IMG/VR virus record: IMGVR_UViG_3300046474_000470
Location: 20,888 to 84,887 of that record
Length of the DNA: 64,000 nt
Origin: a virus
Strand: one strand, 5' to 3'
The position numbers were made by a program, and so were the translations under genes. The notes beneath the pieces were generated by a model. That model did not search any database, had not been told where the DNA came from, and worked only from the letters and a program-made list of their open reading frames with translations. Positions 56,727 to 64,000 of this stretch are shown one piece after another; the stretch's first letter is position 1; each line of letters opens with the position of its first letter.

Positions 56727-57953
56727 ATGGCATTCTTCATCAATAAAGACGGCGCCGCCCAGCACATCGAAATCAACGCTGCGCTGTACGCCGAGGCGAA
56801 AGCCGAAAAGAAATCGGTTCCGCAGCTGCTGAACTCGAAATTCCACGCTGACGTGGACCTGAGCAAGGGCTCGCCCTTCGCCCAGCTGTGCGCCTCGGAA
56901 GGCCTGATCTCCACGCCGCAAGGCTCGAACCCGTTCGGCCTGCGCTCGCCGACCATCGCCGAGATCCTGGACGGCAAGTCCGGTTTCGAAGCCGCCAGCG
57001 GCACCAACGTGCAGCAGAAGGGCAACCCGTACGGTTCGCAGTCGCGCAACCTGTTCCCGGCGGCCGTGATCGCTGCGATCGAATCGGCTGTCGACGTGGA
57101 TCGCACCACCGACACCCAGATGTTCGAGCGCATGATCGGTCAGCGCATCTCGATCGGTGGCGACACCTTCGAGCAGCCGGTGATCAACTACACCACGCCG
57201 GGTGAGCAGGGCCCGCTGAAGGCCAAGGCGCAGCGCGTGACTCAGCTGGGTACCGTGCCGACCATGCTGCAGATCACCACCTCGGACAAGCCTCGCCGCC
57301 TGCCGACCTACGGCATCGGTATCGAGATGTCGGACCAGGCGACCAAGACCCAGACCCTGGATCTGGTGGCGATGACCGTCAAGCGCTACATGGAAGTCGA
57401 GAAGGACCAGCGCGTCTACAACTACATCTCGAGCCTGTACCTGGGCGACAACGACATGGTGATCGGCTCGGTGCCGACCATCACTTCGAACTCGCTGGAC
57501 GCCAACGCGACCGGCGGCGTGATGACCCACAAGGCCTGGGTGAAGTGGCTGGCCACCAAGCGCAAGTCGCGCAAGATCACTCACGCGATCTGCGACATCG
57601 ACACCTACCTGAAGATCGAAGCGCGCGCCGGCCGCCCAGGCCTGACCGCCTACGATCCGCGCCTGCCGATCAAGGAAGCGCAGGCTCGCGTGTCGAACCT
57701 GGACTTCCAGGACGTGGACTTCTTCATCGTCGACTCGGCTGTCGACGGCGGCCCGGTCCCGGCCGGCGAAGTCTGGGGTCTGGACGCACGCAAGGCGATC
57801 ACCTCGGTGTCGAACACCGAAGCGGATTACCAGGCGACCGAATCCTTCATCCTGCGTCGCAGCTCGATGATGGTCATGCACTGGTCGCAGGAAGTGTATC
57901 GCACCTTCGGTGACAGCGAATTGACGCCGTTCACGCGCCTGGTCATCTCGTAA
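56727..57953 (+). CDS. Major capsid protein
   Basis: 408 aa. ATG at 56727. The order HTKxGPIPxxT-like start is absent; instead a helical N-terminus, then RNLFPAAVIAAIESAVDVDR, a Thr/Gln-rich loop and KAITSVSNTEADYQATESFI, with RLVIS at the end. Size, position before the connectors, and a strong downstream terminator fit the capsid. It is probably HK97-fold. Confidence 0.82.
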   Translation: MAFFINKDGAAQHIEINAALYAEAKAEKKSVPQLLNSKFHADVDLSKGSPFAQLCASEGLISTPQGSNPFGLRSPTIAEILDGKSGFEAASGTNVQQKGNPYGSQSRNLFPAAVIAAIESAVDVDRTTDTQMFERMIGQRISIGGDTFEQPVINYTTPGEQGPLKAKAQRVTQLGTVPTMLQITTSDKPRRLPTYGIGIEMSDQATKTQTLDLVAMTVKRYMEVEKDQRVYNYISSLYLGDNDMVIGSVPTITSNSLDANATGGVMTHKAWVKWLATKRKSRKITHAICDIDTYLKIEARAGRPGLTAYDPRLPIKEAQARVSNLDFQDVDFFIVDSAVDGGPVPAGEVWGLDARKAITSVSNTEADYQATESFILRRSSMMVMHWSQEVYRTFGDSELTPFTRLVIS

Positions 57954-57967
57954 TCGAGAGCGACCCC

Positions 57968-57999
57968 AGAAAACAGCCCTTCGGGGCTGTTTTCTTTTT
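57968..57999 (+). terminator. Intrinsic terminator with UUCG loop after the capsid gene
   Basis: AGAAAACAGCCC, TTCG, GGGCTGTTTTCT, then TTTTC. A 12-bp perfect stem with the same tetraloop as the terminators at 10539 and 62596. Confidence 0.88.
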
Positions 58000-58068
58000 C
58001 AGGGCAAACAACTTGCCGCTTGTCACTTTCCGTGACACAATACTTCCTCCCACACACAAGGAGCCATC

Positions 58069-58455
58069 ATGTCCGAAACCGTCACTGTCCAACGCGCCTG
58101 GCTGCGCAACGATGCCCTCTTCCCGATGGAAGATCCGACCAACGGTACCCGCTGGGACGCCGGCCAGACCAAGAAGGCCGAGCTCACTCGCTGGGTCCTG
58201 AATCAGCCGGTCCTGCAGCGCACTACCGACCCGAGCGACGATCAGCCGAGCCAGAAGGACATCGACAAGATCGCTGCCCAGAACGCGGCCGACGAAGCTG
58301 CGCGCGCCGAGCGCGAACGCAACGCCGAACGCATCCAGAGCCTTGCCAACGGCAAGTTGCCGGTCGACGAGGCGATCGCCCAGGCCACCGCCGACACTGC
58401 CGGCGCCGCCGCCGCCGCTGCCGGCGCCGCCGCCGCTGCACCGGAAAAGGCCTGA
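58069..58455 (+). CDS. Hypothetical connector-region protein (128 aa)
   Basis: AAGGAG 5 nt before the ATG. N-terminal beta part (VTVQRAWLRNDALFPMED) and an Ala-rich helical C-terminus (DEAARAERERNAERIQSLAN). Between capsid and connector genes. Confidence 0.75.
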   Translation: MSETVTVQRAWLRNDALFPMEDPTNGTRWDAGQTKKAELTRWVLNQPVLQRTTDPSDDQPSQKDIDKIAAQNAADEAARAERERNAERIQSLANGKLPVDEAIAQATADTAGAAAAAAGAAAAAPEKA

Positions 58456-58457
58456 TC

Positions 58458-58751
58458 ATGAGCTACTCGTTCAGCGCCAAGGGCGCCACGGTCGAGCTGG
58501 CGCGCGCCGCAGCTGAAGTCGAGATCGACAAGATCCTTGGCTACCAGCCGGTGCACGCCAAGGACAAGGAAGCCATCCTCGCCAACGTCACCGCCGTCAC
58601 GAGCCTGCTGGCGGAAGACGCCAACAAGGACGTCCAGATCAACTGCAACGGCTACCTGTGCTGGAGCGGCATTGTCGATGGCCACGAGGTATTCACCAGC
58701 GCGGCCATCAACTGCTACGCCAGCGTGGTGGACCGCGTGGTGCCGGCATGA
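58458..58751 (+). CDS. Hypothetical protein (97 aa)
   Basis: Helical with two Cys (CNGYLCWSG). Downstream of the capsid, before the connector set. No family recognised. Confidence 0.75.
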   Translation: MSYSFSAKGATVELARAAAEVEIDKILGYQPVHAKDKEAILANVTAVTSLLAEDANKDVQINCNGYLCWSGIVDGHEVFTSAAINCYASVVDRVVPA

Positions 58752-58855
58752 ACCCCGGCCTGCAGCCCAAGCTGCTGACCCTGCTGGTCCGTCTGGCTTG
58801 CGCCCGGATCGGCGCCCAGTGGCAGATGAAGCACCGGCAGCTGACCGCCAGCTGA
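58748..58855 (+). CDS. Microprotein (35 aa)
   Basis: MNPGLQPKLLTLLVRLACAR is followed by 15 residues; ATGA junction with the preceding gene and a terminator right after the stop. Partly hydrophobic. Function unknown. Confidence 0.6.
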   Translation: MNPGLQPKLLTLLVRLACARIGAQWQMKHRQLTAS

Positions 58856-58856
58856 C

Positions 58857-58887
58857 AAAAGGCCCGCCGAGTGCGGGCCTTTCTTTT
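58857..58887 (+). terminator. Intrinsic terminator
   Basis: AAAAGGCCCGC, CGAGT loop, GCGGGCCTTT, CTTTT. It starts 2 bp after the 35-aa gene stop. Confidence 0.85.
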
Positions 58888-58934
58888 AATCAAGCAATTT
58901 CTGTGCCACAATACTCCATCCTCTGGAGAATCCC

Positions 58935-59426
58935 ATGTCCGTCGAACTTGTCCTCACATCCAGCGTGCGCGCGATCCTTGGCGTCTCGTCCAAGGAGCTG
59001 CCCGATACCGTCCTGACCAACCCGATCTACGCGGTGCGCCTGCGCGAGGACCTGCGCGACCTGAACACGCAGCTGGTGGCGGACTTCGCCTCGATCGGCG
59101 CGCTGACCACGCGCACCGACGACCAGGAGCGCTTCGTCGAGCTGGCCAGCACCTATGCCGCCTACCATGTGGCGAACCAGTGCCTGGGCGCGCTGCCGAT
59201 GTTCTCGCCGCTGACGCTGAAAGACGAGAAGGCCGAACTGACCCGCAACGTCGACGCATTCAAGGGTCTGCGCGAAGATGTCTCGCAGGTGATGAACGTC
59301 ATGAAGACGCGCCTGCAGAACGCCTACGCCAAGATCAACAGCGCCGCGCCGGCGCCGAACCCGACCGCACGCACGTTGCTCGCCTCGGTCGGCCTGGCCA
59401 CCGACCCTGTCACCGGCGCAGGCTGA
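58935..59426 (+). CDS. Head-tail connector-like protein (163 aa)
   Basis: TGGAG 6 nt before the ATG. Helical (RLREDLRDLNTQLVADFASI, LASTYAAYHVANQCLGALPM). Its position as the first gene after the capsid unit fits the DNA-packaging adaptor of lambda/HK97-type connectors. The assignment rests on order. Confidence 0.68.
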   Translation: MSVELVLTSSVRAILGVSSKELPDTVLTNPIYAVRLREDLRDLNTQLVADFASIGALTTRTDDQERFVELASTYAAYHVANQCLGALPMFSPLTLKDEKAELTRNVDAFKGLREDVSQVMNVMKTRLQNAYAKINSAAPAPNPTARTLLASVGLATDPVTGAG

Positions 59427-59428
59427 TC

Positions 59429-60268
59429 ATGGAGTTCGCCGACGTCACGTCGTTTTTCAATAACGATCCGGTCTACGACGCGTACACCGGCGAGTTCCTT
59501 TTCTATTGTCACTCCAAGGCACACAACGACCAGAGTTCGGCCGGCGCCACCATTCGCCGGCGAACCATGACGACCGAGGTTGACGCCGCGGCGCCCGCGC
59601 GCGGTGTCGTCAATCTGCTGGGTGACCCATGGCTTGTGGGCGTGAGCAACGTCGACGCCTTTCAGGGCGAGGCCGTGCGCCGCGTCTGGGGCCTCAAGCG
59701 CGGCATCAACTCGATGGCGCTGCTCACGCCAGCGCAGGCCTGCGCCGGCGCGCCCGGCCTGCAGCTGTACGCCCAGAAGGAGCTGTACAAGGACATGGTC
59801 AACCGCCAGAGCTTCTCGGACTGGGATCCGCTCTGGAGCGTGAACGTCGCGCCGAACGAGGCCGCGGACTCGCGCGGCATGTTCCTGCGCGAGGGCACGA
59901 CCCTGCACCGCATCCGCAGCCTGTACATGGAGGTCGACGGCCTGCGCGTGCTTGAGGCTGACGAGTTCGAGAGCGATGCCCTGCAAACGGCCACGTTCAC
60001 GACCAGCGCCACCCTGAACCTTGTGACGGACAAGCTGGAGACCACCAGCGTCACGCTGCCGGTGATCCAGACCGATTCAATGAAGTTCTATCGCTATCGC
60101 ACGCAGGTGGAAGCTGACACCCAGCCGGGCGACCGGGTGGTGTTCGTCTCGGCCGCCAGCGCGGCGCCGCAGCCGGGATCCCAGTTCACGATGATGGGCG
60201 CTACCTGGCGCGTGCTGACCTCGATCGTTGAGCACGATGCGCGAGTCCTGCGCGCGAGGCTGGTGTGA
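59429..60268 (+). CDS. Hypothetical head-tail joining or minor structural protein (279 aa)
   Basis: N-terminal FADVTSFFNNDPVYDAYTGE, then a Met/Arg-rich part, and a C-terminal beta-rich domain (SQFTMMGATWRVLTSIVEHD) like that of head-closure proteins. Position between connector and tail-completion genes supports a neck role. Confidence 0.68.
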   Translation: MEFADVTSFFNNDPVYDAYTGEFLFYCHSKAHNDQSSAGATIRRRTMTTEVDAAAPARGVVNLLGDPWLVGVSNVDAFQGEAVRRVWGLKRGINSMALLTPAQACAGAPGLQLYAQKELYKDMVNRQSFSDWDPLWSVNVAPNEAADSRGMFLREGTTLHRIRSLYMEVDGLRVLEADEFESDALQTATFTTSATLNLVTDKLETTSVTLPVIQTDSMKFYRYRTQVEADTQPGDRVVFVSAASAAPQPGSQFTMMGATWRVLTSIVEHDARVLRARLV

Positions 60269-60813
60269 TCGGGATCAACGCCAGCAAGCTGGCGGCCTCG
60301 ATCAAGTCGCTGGAAAAGGTGCGCAAGAAGGTGGCCGATACCGCCGACGGCATCTACCGCCAGAAGCTCTACTACCTGTACGAGCGGCTTGTGCGCGTCT
60401 CACCGCAGTGGTCGGGCGACTTTGCCAGCAACTGGAACATCGTCGTCGACGGCAACATGCCAGTCTACAAGCCGTGGCCGGGCAAGTTCGAGTCCATGGT
60501 GCACCGCAAGGACGGCGAGCACGGCGCAGCCTACCGCGTGACGCCGCACCAGGCTGGCGACCCTGAAGCCGTCGGCACAGCGCTGGCGCGCGGCGCGGCG
60601 CAGCTGCGCGGCGTGACCATCAAGAGCCAGATCCACTTCGTCAACGCCACCGAGCTCGAAGTCGGCGCCGCCGGCGCCACGATGATCGGACTGGACGGCA
60701 TCGAGCGCCTGCGGCCGGAAAACGTCATCCCGACCCACACCAGCCTCCAGGTCTATATCCGCACGCAGGCCGTGGCCGTCCCTGAAAACCTGAATAACCC
60801 GGAGGTCCCGTGA
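60265..60813 (+). CDS. HK97 gp10-like neck/tail completion protein (182 aa)
   Basis: GTG start in a GTGA overlap. N-terminal helix LAASIKSLEKVRKKVADTAD, then VRVSPQWSGDFASNWNIVVD with the P-x-W-SG-x-F-x-x-N pattern of the gp10/gpU-like group, and a basic beta C-terminal part. Confidence 0.78.
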   Translation: MIGINASKLAASIKSLEKVRKKVADTADGIYRQKLYYLYERLVRVSPQWSGDFASNWNIVVDGNMPVYKPWPGKFESMVHRKDGEHGAAYRVTPHQAGDPEAVGTALARGAAQLRGVTIKSQIHFVNATELEVGAAGATMIGLDGIERLRPENVIPTHTSLQVYIRTQAVAVPENLNNPEVP

Positions 60814-61238
60814 GCGACACCTACACCCTGAGCCAGGCCCGCCGCGCCGTGATGGCCGTGGTCGACCAGATCGTGGTCGACCACGCCACCTACCAGCTGG
60901 CGGTCGAGACCGCCAACCGCCATGTGGTCGATGCGACCGCCCAGACCAACCCGTTCCTGCAGGTCGTGGTGGTGCCGATGGGCGGTGAGCAGGCCGAGAT
61001 CGGCCAGAACCCGAACGTCCGGCACGACGGCCAGATCCGGATCTCGGCGGTGGTCAAGGACGGCGCGGGCACGGCCGACGCCGAGGACCTGATCGCCTTC
61101 GTGCTGCCCTACTTCAGCACGAAAGCACTTGGCCAGCTGCAGTGCCATGCCGGTGTCGAGGTGGGCGGGCGCGCCGACAAGGGCCTCTGGTACCAGATGG
61201 CGATCGTGCCCTACCACTACTTCAGCAGACCTGCGTAA
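60810..61238 (+). CDS. Tail terminator-like protein (142 aa)
   Basis: GTG start, GGAGG 4 nt upstream. Beta and helix order (TNPFLQVVVVPMGGEQAEIG, VRHDGQIRISAVVKDGAGTA) resembles tail-terminator/gpU-like proteins (DUF4128-type). Directly before the tail tube gene. Confidence 0.75.
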   Translation: MSDTYTLSQARRAVMAVVDQIVVDHATYQLAVETANRHVVDATAQTNPFLQVVVVPMGGEQAEIGQNPNVRHDGQIRISAVVKDGAGTADAEDLIAFVLPYFSTKALGQLQCHAGVEVGGRADKGLWYQMAIVPYHYFSRPA

Positions 61239-61253
61239 ATAACTGGCAAACAA

Positions 61254-61284
61254 TTTACACATGGCAATAGTTGCCTGCTAGACT
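61254..61284 (+). promoter_or_regulatory. Candidate promoter for the tail tube gene
   Basis: TTTACA, 19-nt spacer, TAGACT with TGC before it (extended -10). A small GGCAA/TTGCC inverted repeat (61263-61275) lies between the boxes. The gene ATG (61312) has GGAG upstream. Confidence 0.5.
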
Positions 61285-61311
61285 TCGAGAAAATTTCCTC
61301 GGAGAACCGTC

Positions 61312-62571
61312 ATGCCCACTTTCGCAAATGCCAGCCGCGAGCAAATCGCTTATATCCCGGAAGCCACTTTCGGCGTCATCCCGGGCACCGGCAACTCCTT
61401 CGCGCTGCGCAATACCGGCGAATCCCTGTCGTTCAACCTGACCAAGGAGAACGACAAGGAGATGAACCCGGCGGCCGAACTGACCTCGTCGACCACGACC
61501 TACGGCCAGGCTGACGGCGACATCAAGGTGCACATGCAGTACGCCGAGTACGACCGCCTGTTCGCGTCGCTGATGCGTTCGGCCTGGAGCGTCTACGGCA
61601 CCAACGGCGTCGGCACCACCTTCTCCGCATCGACCACCGCCGGCACCGCTGGCACCGTCGCTTCGGTGATCACCGCTGCTGTCGCGCCGACCGGCGCCAA
61701 CGCATTCACCACCCTGCAGCCGGGCCAGTGGATCCAGATCAACATGCCGGGCGACCCGAACGACGACAAGCTGGTGCGCGTCTCGACCTCGGTTGCGCCG
61801 ACCGCCACGACCATCACGCTGGACGTCAACACCCCGCTGACCGCTGCGACCTCGATCGCCAACAGCTTCGTGAGCGCCTCGCGCATCTCGAACGGCACCA
61901 CGCTGTCGTCGTTCACGATCGAAAAGCAGATGCTGGACGTCAACCAGTTCCACACCTACCGCGGCATGATGGTGTCGAAGTTCTCGACCCAGATCGCTTC
62001 GAAGTCGATGACCGAAGGTACCTTCACCTTCCTGGGCAAGGACCAGCTGACCAGCGGCACCGGCCAGACCCTGACCGCGTCCCGCCTGCCGGGCACCGTC
62101 GGCGCGTCGCAGACCTACGATATCCAGAACGGTGTCCGCGGCGTCGGCAACCTGTGGGAAGGCGGCGCACCGCTGACCTCGACCTCGATCAAGTCGATCT
62201 CGTTCGACATCGACAGCGGCCTGCGCCCGCAGGATGCGGCCGGCACCCTTGGCCTGGTCGGCGTCGGCATCGGCACCTTCGTCGCCAAGGGCAAGCTGAC
62301 CGTCTACTTCGCGGACGGCTCGCTGTACGCGAAATTCCTGAACGACGTCTACACCTCGTTCACGGTTTCGACCGTCGACACCTCTGCCAACGGCTACATC
62401 ATCACGCTGCCGAAGGCTATGCTGACCAACGGCAAGATCGTCGCCGGCAGCAAGGACACCGACATCATGGCCGAGTTCGACTTCACCGGCTATTCGGACA
62501 AGGGCAACGCCAACGCCACGCTGCGCAAGACGATGTTCATCGACCGCGTGGGCGCCGCCGTGCTGCCGTAA
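61312..62571 (+). CDS. Tail tube (major tail) protein
   Basis: 419 aa with the start YIPEATFGVIPGTGNSFALR, a signature of the phage tail tube family, then NTGESLSFNLTKENDKEMNP. A Thr/Ser/Ala-rich middle (about 110-185) may be an extra surface Ig-like domain. The C-terminus (FDFTGYSDKGNANATLRKTM) is the conserved beta edge. A strong UUCG terminator follows. Confidence 0.9.
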   Translation: MPTFANASREQIAYIPEATFGVIPGTGNSFALRNTGESLSFNLTKENDKEMNPAAELTSSTTTYGQADGDIKVHMQYAEYDRLFASLMRSAWSVYGTNGVGTTFSASTTAGTAGTVASVITAAVAPTGANAFTTLQPGQWIQINMPGDPNDDKLVRVSTSVAPTATTITLDVNTPLTAATSIANSFVSASRISNGTTLSSFTIEKQMLDVNQFHTYRGMMVSKFSTQIASKSMTEGTFTFLGKDQLTSGTGQTLTASRLPGTVGASQTYDIQNGVRGVGNLWEGGAPLTSTSIKSISFDIDSGLRPQDAAGTLGLVGVGIGTFVAKGKLTVYFADGSLYAKFLNDVYTSFTVSTVDTSANGYIITLPKAMLTNGKIVAGSKDTDIMAEFDFTGYSDKGNANATLRKTMFIDRVGAAVLP

Positions 62572-62595
62572 CAGTTTCAGGGTGGGAAGTGGGTT

Positions 62596-62622
62596 GGGCG
62601 CGACTTCGGTCGCGCCCTTTTT
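62596..62622 (+). terminator. Intrinsic terminator with UUCG loop after the tail tube gene
   Basis: GGGCGCGAC, TTCG, GTCGCGCCC, TTTTT. It also covers the end of the convergent GIY-YIG gene, so it may work for both strands. Confidence 0.88.
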
Positions 62623-63325
62623 ATTCGGCGTACGCCAGCGCCGGCACGCCGGCAGGCGAGCCCTTTTTCAGCCAGCGCAGCACCGACGCATGTGGTCGCC
62701 CGACGTAGGCGACGGCTTCCTGCACCGATCCAAACTCCAGCGGCACCGTGCCGCCGACTGGCCAAACCCAGACAGGCCGCAGCCTGCTGGCACGGAGGGC
62801 CGCACGAGTGGTATCAGGAATCTTTCGACCGCGCGCGAGATCAGCTAGACGCTGCACACGCTCAGGTGATAATCTGCGCCCCCTCAGAGATGCTGACAGG
62901 CGAGCTTTGGTCTGCTCTGACCTCTTTCTGCCTAGGTGCGTACGCCGTGCCGTCTCAGCTGCCTGCGCCCGACGCTCAGCTGAGTGCTCTGCAGTATGGA
63001 TGATGCCGCCGCCGCGGGTCAGATTGAACCCAGCCGGCGAGAAGCTCTCGCGTGCAGCGATCGCCTCCACCTCCAGCGCCGGAAGGTCATCCACGTTAGC
63101 CGCGCGCCAGACTGCTGCATCGAAGGCATCTAGGCCGTGCACTGCGATCGCTCGGTAGAGCCGGGAGTCCTTCGCCTGGCGGGTGCGATGGCGCATGACG
63201 CGCTGGCGCATGTTCTTGCTGATGCCGACGTACTCCATGCCCGTGGACCTGAGCCGGATGACATACACGCCCGACACGGCCGGAATGCGATTGTGGGCTT
63301 CCTGCAGTGGGTGCCAATCCATCAT
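62621..63325 (-). CDS. GIY-YIG homing-type endonuclease
   Basis: 234 aa. GIY-YIG core: VSGVYVIRL (17-25), EYVGISKNMRQRV (31-43) with the catalytic Arg, ALEVEAIAARES with the catalytic Glu and FNLTRGGG. The C-terminal half has repeated NUMOD-like DNA-binding motifs (ARRTHLGRKRSEQTKARLSA, ALRASRLRPVW) and an end with GSVQEAVAYVGR. It is oriented against the late genes and lies between the tail tube and chaperone genes, as freestanding homing endonucleases do. The second ATG (63322) is better spaced from GAGGAG. Confidence 0.88.
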   Translation of the reverse strand: MMDWHPLQEAHNRIPAVSGVYVIRLRSTGMEYVGISKNMRQRVMRHRTRQAKDSRLYRAIAVHGLDAFDAAVWRAANVDDLPALEVEAIAARESFSPAGFNLTRGGGIIHTAEHSAERRAQAAETARRTHLGRKRSEQTKARLSASLRGRRLSPERVQRLADLARGRKIPDTTRAALRASRLRPVWVWPVGGTVPLEFGSVQEAVAYVGRPHASVLRWLKKGSPAGVPALAYAE

Positions 63326-63373
63326 ATCTCCTCAAAACATCCACGCTACCACAAAGACATTTCCAATAGGAAC

Positions 63374-63402
63374 TTGACACACGTAAACTATTTCTGCACA
63401 CT
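63374..63402 (+). promoter_or_regulatory. Promoter upstream of the tail chaperone genes
   Basis: TTGACA, 17-nt spacer, CACACT, about 36 bp before the ATG at 63438. The -35 is perfect. It restarts late transcription after the inserted endonuclease and its terminator. Confidence 0.62.
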
Positions 63403-63437
63403 GCGATTTCCCATCCCCAACACCACAGGAACTGACC

Positions 63438-63851
63438 ATGGATTTCCACCGCGCTTATGCGACCGATCCCAAAGCTGAACTCGAAGGCAAGGAATTCGAC
63501 TGGGGCGGCGGCGTCAAGCTGACCATCGCCCGCGCGCACAACCCGTCCTACACCCGCCTGCTGGCCAGCCTGTATGAGAAGAACAAGGAAGCCCTGGACA
63601 AGAAGGACACCGCTGAAGAGCTGGCGGCTGCCGAAGCGCTGTCGAACAAGATCATGGCCGAGGTGATGGCCAAGTCGATCCTGCTGGGCTGGTCGGGTCC
63701 GGTCACCTTCAAGGGTGAAGATCTGCCGTACAACACCGCCAACGCCCAGAAGCTGCTGGCGCTGAAGGACTTCCAGAACGAAGTGGCCAAGCGCGCCGCC
63801 GACTTCCGCAACTTCCGCTTCGAGACCGAAGAGGCCGACGCAAAAAACTAG
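63438..63851 (+). CDS. Tail assembly chaperone, short form (gpG-like)
   Basis: 137 aa. Begins MDFHRAYATDPKAELEGKEF; helical and acidic, ends EEADAKN at a TAG. The slippery heptamer A-AAA-AAC ends at the codon before the stop. The short product is the majority chaperone that coats the tape-measure protein. Named by order and frameshift arrangement as in lambda G. Confidence 0.85.
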   Translation: MDFHRAYATDPKAELEGKEFDWGGGVKLTIARAHNPSYTRLLASLYEKNKEALDKKDTAEELAAAEALSNKIMAEVMAKSILLGWSGPVTFKGEDLPYNTANAQKLLALKDFQNEVAKRAADFRNFRFETEEADAKN

Positions 63852-64000
63852 TCGAGTACCTCCAGTGGGACCTCACATGGGGTCCGCAGCTCAAGTACCT
63901 GCTTGAGTTACAGGAGGATCTCGGGACGGTTCCGAAGGCCCTTCAGAATCGTCCGGTGCTGGACGTGCGCCAGCACCACTACTACACCGCGTACCAGGCG
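63438..64000 (+). CDS. Tail assembly chaperone, frameshifted long form (gpGT-like), partial
   Basis: A join of 63438-63847 with the -1 frame from 63847 onward. The added part reads LVEYLQWDLTWGPQLKYLLE and continues through QNRPVLDVRQHHYYTAYQ to the window edge without a stop. It is produced at low frequency and would contact the tape-measure protein. The 3' end is outside the window. Confidence 0.78.
63842..63848 (+). promoter_or_regulatory. Programmed -1 frameshift slippery site A AAA AAC
   Basis: The heptamer lies in frame as X-XXY-YYZ immediately before the gpG TAG stop at 63849-63851. After a -1 slip the next codon is CTA and the frame remains open to the window end. Confidence 0.85.

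Noticed and set aside
1-64000. Prophage or temperate lifestyle genes
   Set aside because: No integrase, excisionase, CI-like repressor or attachment-site duplication could be supported; absence in a partial genome is not proof.
1-64000. tRNA genes
   Set aside because: No cloverleaf with a convincing T-loop and acceptor stem was found by eye in the intergenic regions; a covariance-model scan would be decisive.

Overview
The window is part of the genome of a tailed double-stranded DNA bacteriophage, most likely a siphovirus. It carries a terminase, portal, S49 prohead protease, capsid, head-tail connector genes, a tail tube protein and a tail assembly chaperone with a -1 frameshift. It also has a phage-type replication module and a very long run of tiny coupled genes. 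GC content is high, start codons are ATG with many GTG, and Shine-Dalgarno sequences (AGGAG/GGAGG) are good. A GC-rich proteobacterial host is therefore likely, perhaps a betaproteobacterium; this is inference from composition only. No integrase, excisionase, tRNA or CRISPR array was seen, so nothing here points to lysogeny.

Layout. (1) 1-19627, leftward: nucleotide metabolism and replication. The genes are thymidylate synthase (cut by the window edge), ATP-dependent DNA ligase, a full-length Pol I-type polymerase with a 5' nuclease domain, a DksA/TraR-like zinc protein, dNMP kinase, a MazG-like pyrophosphohydrolase, a DEDD exonuclease, a separately transcribed abundant-type protein bracketed by a promoter and a UUCG terminator, an archaeo-eukaryotic-type primase-helicase, a SNF2-type helicase, a deaminase, a C5-cytosine methyltransferase with a long same-strand overlapping frame, and RdgC. 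(2) 19662-23532: a divergent promoter region, then a rightward cassette of tail-fibre-like genes including a GQSN-type carbohydrate esterase. (3) 23516-44453, leftward: 61 mostly tiny genes, nearly all linked by 4-nt ATGA/GTGA overlaps. Few have recognisable families (HNH, PP-loop sulfotransfer-like enzyme, DUF2528, DEDD exonuclease). Several are paralogues. This is the accessory, probably early or host-takeover region. (4) 44454-49254: an AT-rich control region, a lone rightward gene, a second small leftward cluster, a hairpin-rich 730-bp non-coding stretch, one larger leftward gene, and a 750-bp control region with a near-consensus promoter, an operator-like palindrome and tandem repeats next to the terminase genes. 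(5) 49255-64000, rightward: packaging, head and tail genes, interrupted by an oppositely oriented GIY-YIG endonuclease.

Together, the replication genes supply a nearly complete phage replisome (primase-helicase, polymerase, ligase, exonuclease, helicase, candidate ssDNA-binding protein). The deaminase, ThyA, dNMP kinase and MazG-like enzyme adjust the dNTP pool. The late genes follow the usual order: small terminase, large terminase, portal, protease, Ala-rich assembly protein, decoration, capsid, connectors, tail tube, chaperone. Late transcription units are separated by intrinsic terminators, several with a UUCG loop, and preceded by promoters with an extended -10 of the TGN-[C/G]ATACT type. 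Two of these lie so close to the start codon that leaderless mRNAs are possible.
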